Source: DIGJ01 sp041821315 (GTDB lineage Bacteria; Bacillota; Clostridia; Lachnospirales; Lachnospiraceae). From it: DNA of 64,000 bases. The notes below the pieces were generated by a model, which did not search any database, had not been told where the DNA came from, and saw only the letters and a list, made by a program, of their open reading frames with translations. Shown here in pieces: positions 63,221-64,000 of the stretch (the first letter of the stretch is position 1; each line of letters begins with the position of its first letter). The translations under genes and the position numbers were made by a program. The stretch is from contig JBGUEO010000026.1 in NCBI GenBank assembly GCA_041821315.1, positions 8,847 through 72,846 on the forward strand, given 5' to 3'.

Positions 63221-63646
63221 ATGCAAAAGGGTATGATTATAGAAAAGCTGATAGAGCAAGGTAATCGAATTACGAAGCAGAGACTTACTATTCTTGATAT
63301 AATTCTTGAAAATGATTGTTCCTGTTGCAAAGAAATTTATTACAAGGCAGCTCATATCAATTCTAAAATCGGAAGTGCAACGGTCTATCGAATGGTAAAC
63401 ACATTAGAGGAGATTGGAGCGATTAGTCGTAAGAATATGTATAAGGTGGCTTATTCGGAAAACTGCTCAATGGAAGATGCTTGTACGGTTGTCTTGGATG
63501 ATGAAACAACCTACCATTTGTCCGCTAAGAAATGGAATGCTGTCATTAAAGCAGGACTAAATTCATTTGGATATCTGAACAAACAAAAGATTTCATCCGT
63601 AACGGTAAAACAATGCGAGTGTGAAGGTAGTGAAGTCAATATATAA
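63221..63646 (+). CDS. Fur-family regulator
   Basis: At least 141 residues. Winged helix RITKQRLTILDIILENDCSCCKEIYYKAAHINSKIGSATVYRMVNTLEEIGAI is Fur-like; the C-terminal part is short and has only CECEG as metal-site candidate. The start is unclear: ATG 63221 has no ribosome binding site, but GGAGGTGATAGT stands before an ATA at 63152 from which the frame is open (ITDKQTISEKKK...). The decayed copy has TTG at exactly the same place. Candidate for the Fur box at 60174 (inference). Confidence 0.82.
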   Translation: MQKGMIIEKLIEQGNRITKQRLTILDIILENDCSCCKEIYYKAAHINSKIGSATVYRMVNTLEEIGAISRKNMYKVAYSENCSMEDACTVVLDDETTYHLSAKKWNAVIKAGLNSFGYLNKQKISSVTVKQCECEGSEVNI

Positions 63647-63670
63647 AAAATGAAAGAAGGTGTTTTTATA

Positions 63671-63898
63671 ATGGCGAGAGATTATAAGCTGTCTAGGAAA
63701 GTAACACAAAAAGAATCAGAGGAAATAGTAAAAGAAGTAACATTACTTAACAATGTTAAGAAAGTAATTATCATAGATGATTATTTGGAAGTAGAAACTT
63801 ATGATAATGATTTTTCGCAAGTAATGGCCAGAGCGGTAAATATATGTGGGAAAATTGCAGAAGGCTGTGAAATTTCTTTTGCAAAATTTGTATTATAA
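63671..63898 (+). CDS. Small protein of the feo operon, HMA-like fold possible
   Basis: 75 residues from ATG 63671 (AGAAGGTGTTTTTATA upstream). MARDYKLSRKVTQKESEEIVKEVTLLNNVKKVIIIDDYLEVE suggests a beta-alpha-beta-beta pattern like heavy-metal-associated domains, but the CxxC is absent. Not recognised with certainty. 63899-64000 holds no supported gene. Confidence 0.6.
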   Translation: MARDYKLSRKVTQKESEEIVKEVTLLNNVKKVIIIDDYLEVETYDNDFSQVMARAVNICGKIAEGCEISFAKFVL

Positions 63899-64000
63899 AT
63901 GATATCGGTATGATGCTTAGGGAGTTTGTAATTGAAAAAAATATCGTAACTGTTCAGAACCCCCTTGGGGAACTAATTAATTTTTGTACAAAACAGAGAA

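Overview
The window is AT-rich, with tightly packed ATGA/GTGA-overlapping operons, strong AGGAGG ribosome binding sites and TTGACA/TATAAT promoters. Gene content is clostridial: ECF transporters, FeoA-FeoA-FeoB plus a Cys-rich FeoB partner, C_GCAxxG_C_C, NifX-like and DUF134 proteins, and GH30/GH35 enzymes. Together these suggest an anaerobic gut-type Firmicute, most likely Lachnospiraceae (inference; no rRNA or species marker is present).

Layout. 0-6.4 kb: an ECF importer (S, T, fused double ATPase) followed by two exporter-fold ABC half-transporters. 6.5-6.9 kb: a broken peroxiredoxin. 7.2-14.6 kb: a second, diverged copy of the same module with an AraC-type regulator inside it. 14.9-19.0 kb: a decayed second ferrous-iron (Feo) locus. 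It still shows, in order, a DtxR-type regulator remnant, an operator, an ABC-exporter pseudogene, a GLUG-type surface protein spliced into the tail of feoB, a small Cys-rich FeoB partner and a Fur remnant. 19.1-23.8 kb: a TetR-controlled MacB/FtsX-type efflux pair. 24-29.2 kb: a TetR/SDR pair and many gene fragments (integrase, acyltransferase, hybrid-cluster protein, GNAT). 29.2-41.9 kb: remnant of an integrative element carrying a Nik/Opp/Cnt-type metal or peptide ABC importer, another exporter-fold pair, an AraC regulator and an IS4-type element. 42.2-52.1 kb: a galactan/galactoside locus (GH35, secreted GH30 with ricin-type lectin domain, sugar ABC importer, LacI regulator, GH35-like hydrolase). 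52.4-53.7 kb: O-acetylhomoserine sulfhydrylase. 54.4-59.5 kb: a Fe-S/NifX/DUF134 group. 59.6-63.9 kb: the intact Feo locus with its divergent DtxR-type regulator.

Common thread. An imperfect palindrome GTTAG-N6-CTAA(C/T), with the spacing of the classical DtxR/IdeR box, recurs at nine places: before ECF module 1, the peroxiredoxin, ECF module 2, the decayed ABC gene, the surface protein, the island-borne importer, a remnant at 54.2 kb, feoA and feoB. The only intact DtxR-family protein (59624-59989) carries the Cys-x-x-Glu-His signature of iron-type members. I infer one iron-responsive regulon covering most of the window. In it, ECF plus exporter-fold modules are candidates for uptake of an iron chelate or haem by an arrangement I do not recognise as characterised. 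A second motif, a CATATGC-centred palindrome, sits in the promoters of the NifX/DUF134/NifU genes and suggests a separate regulon.
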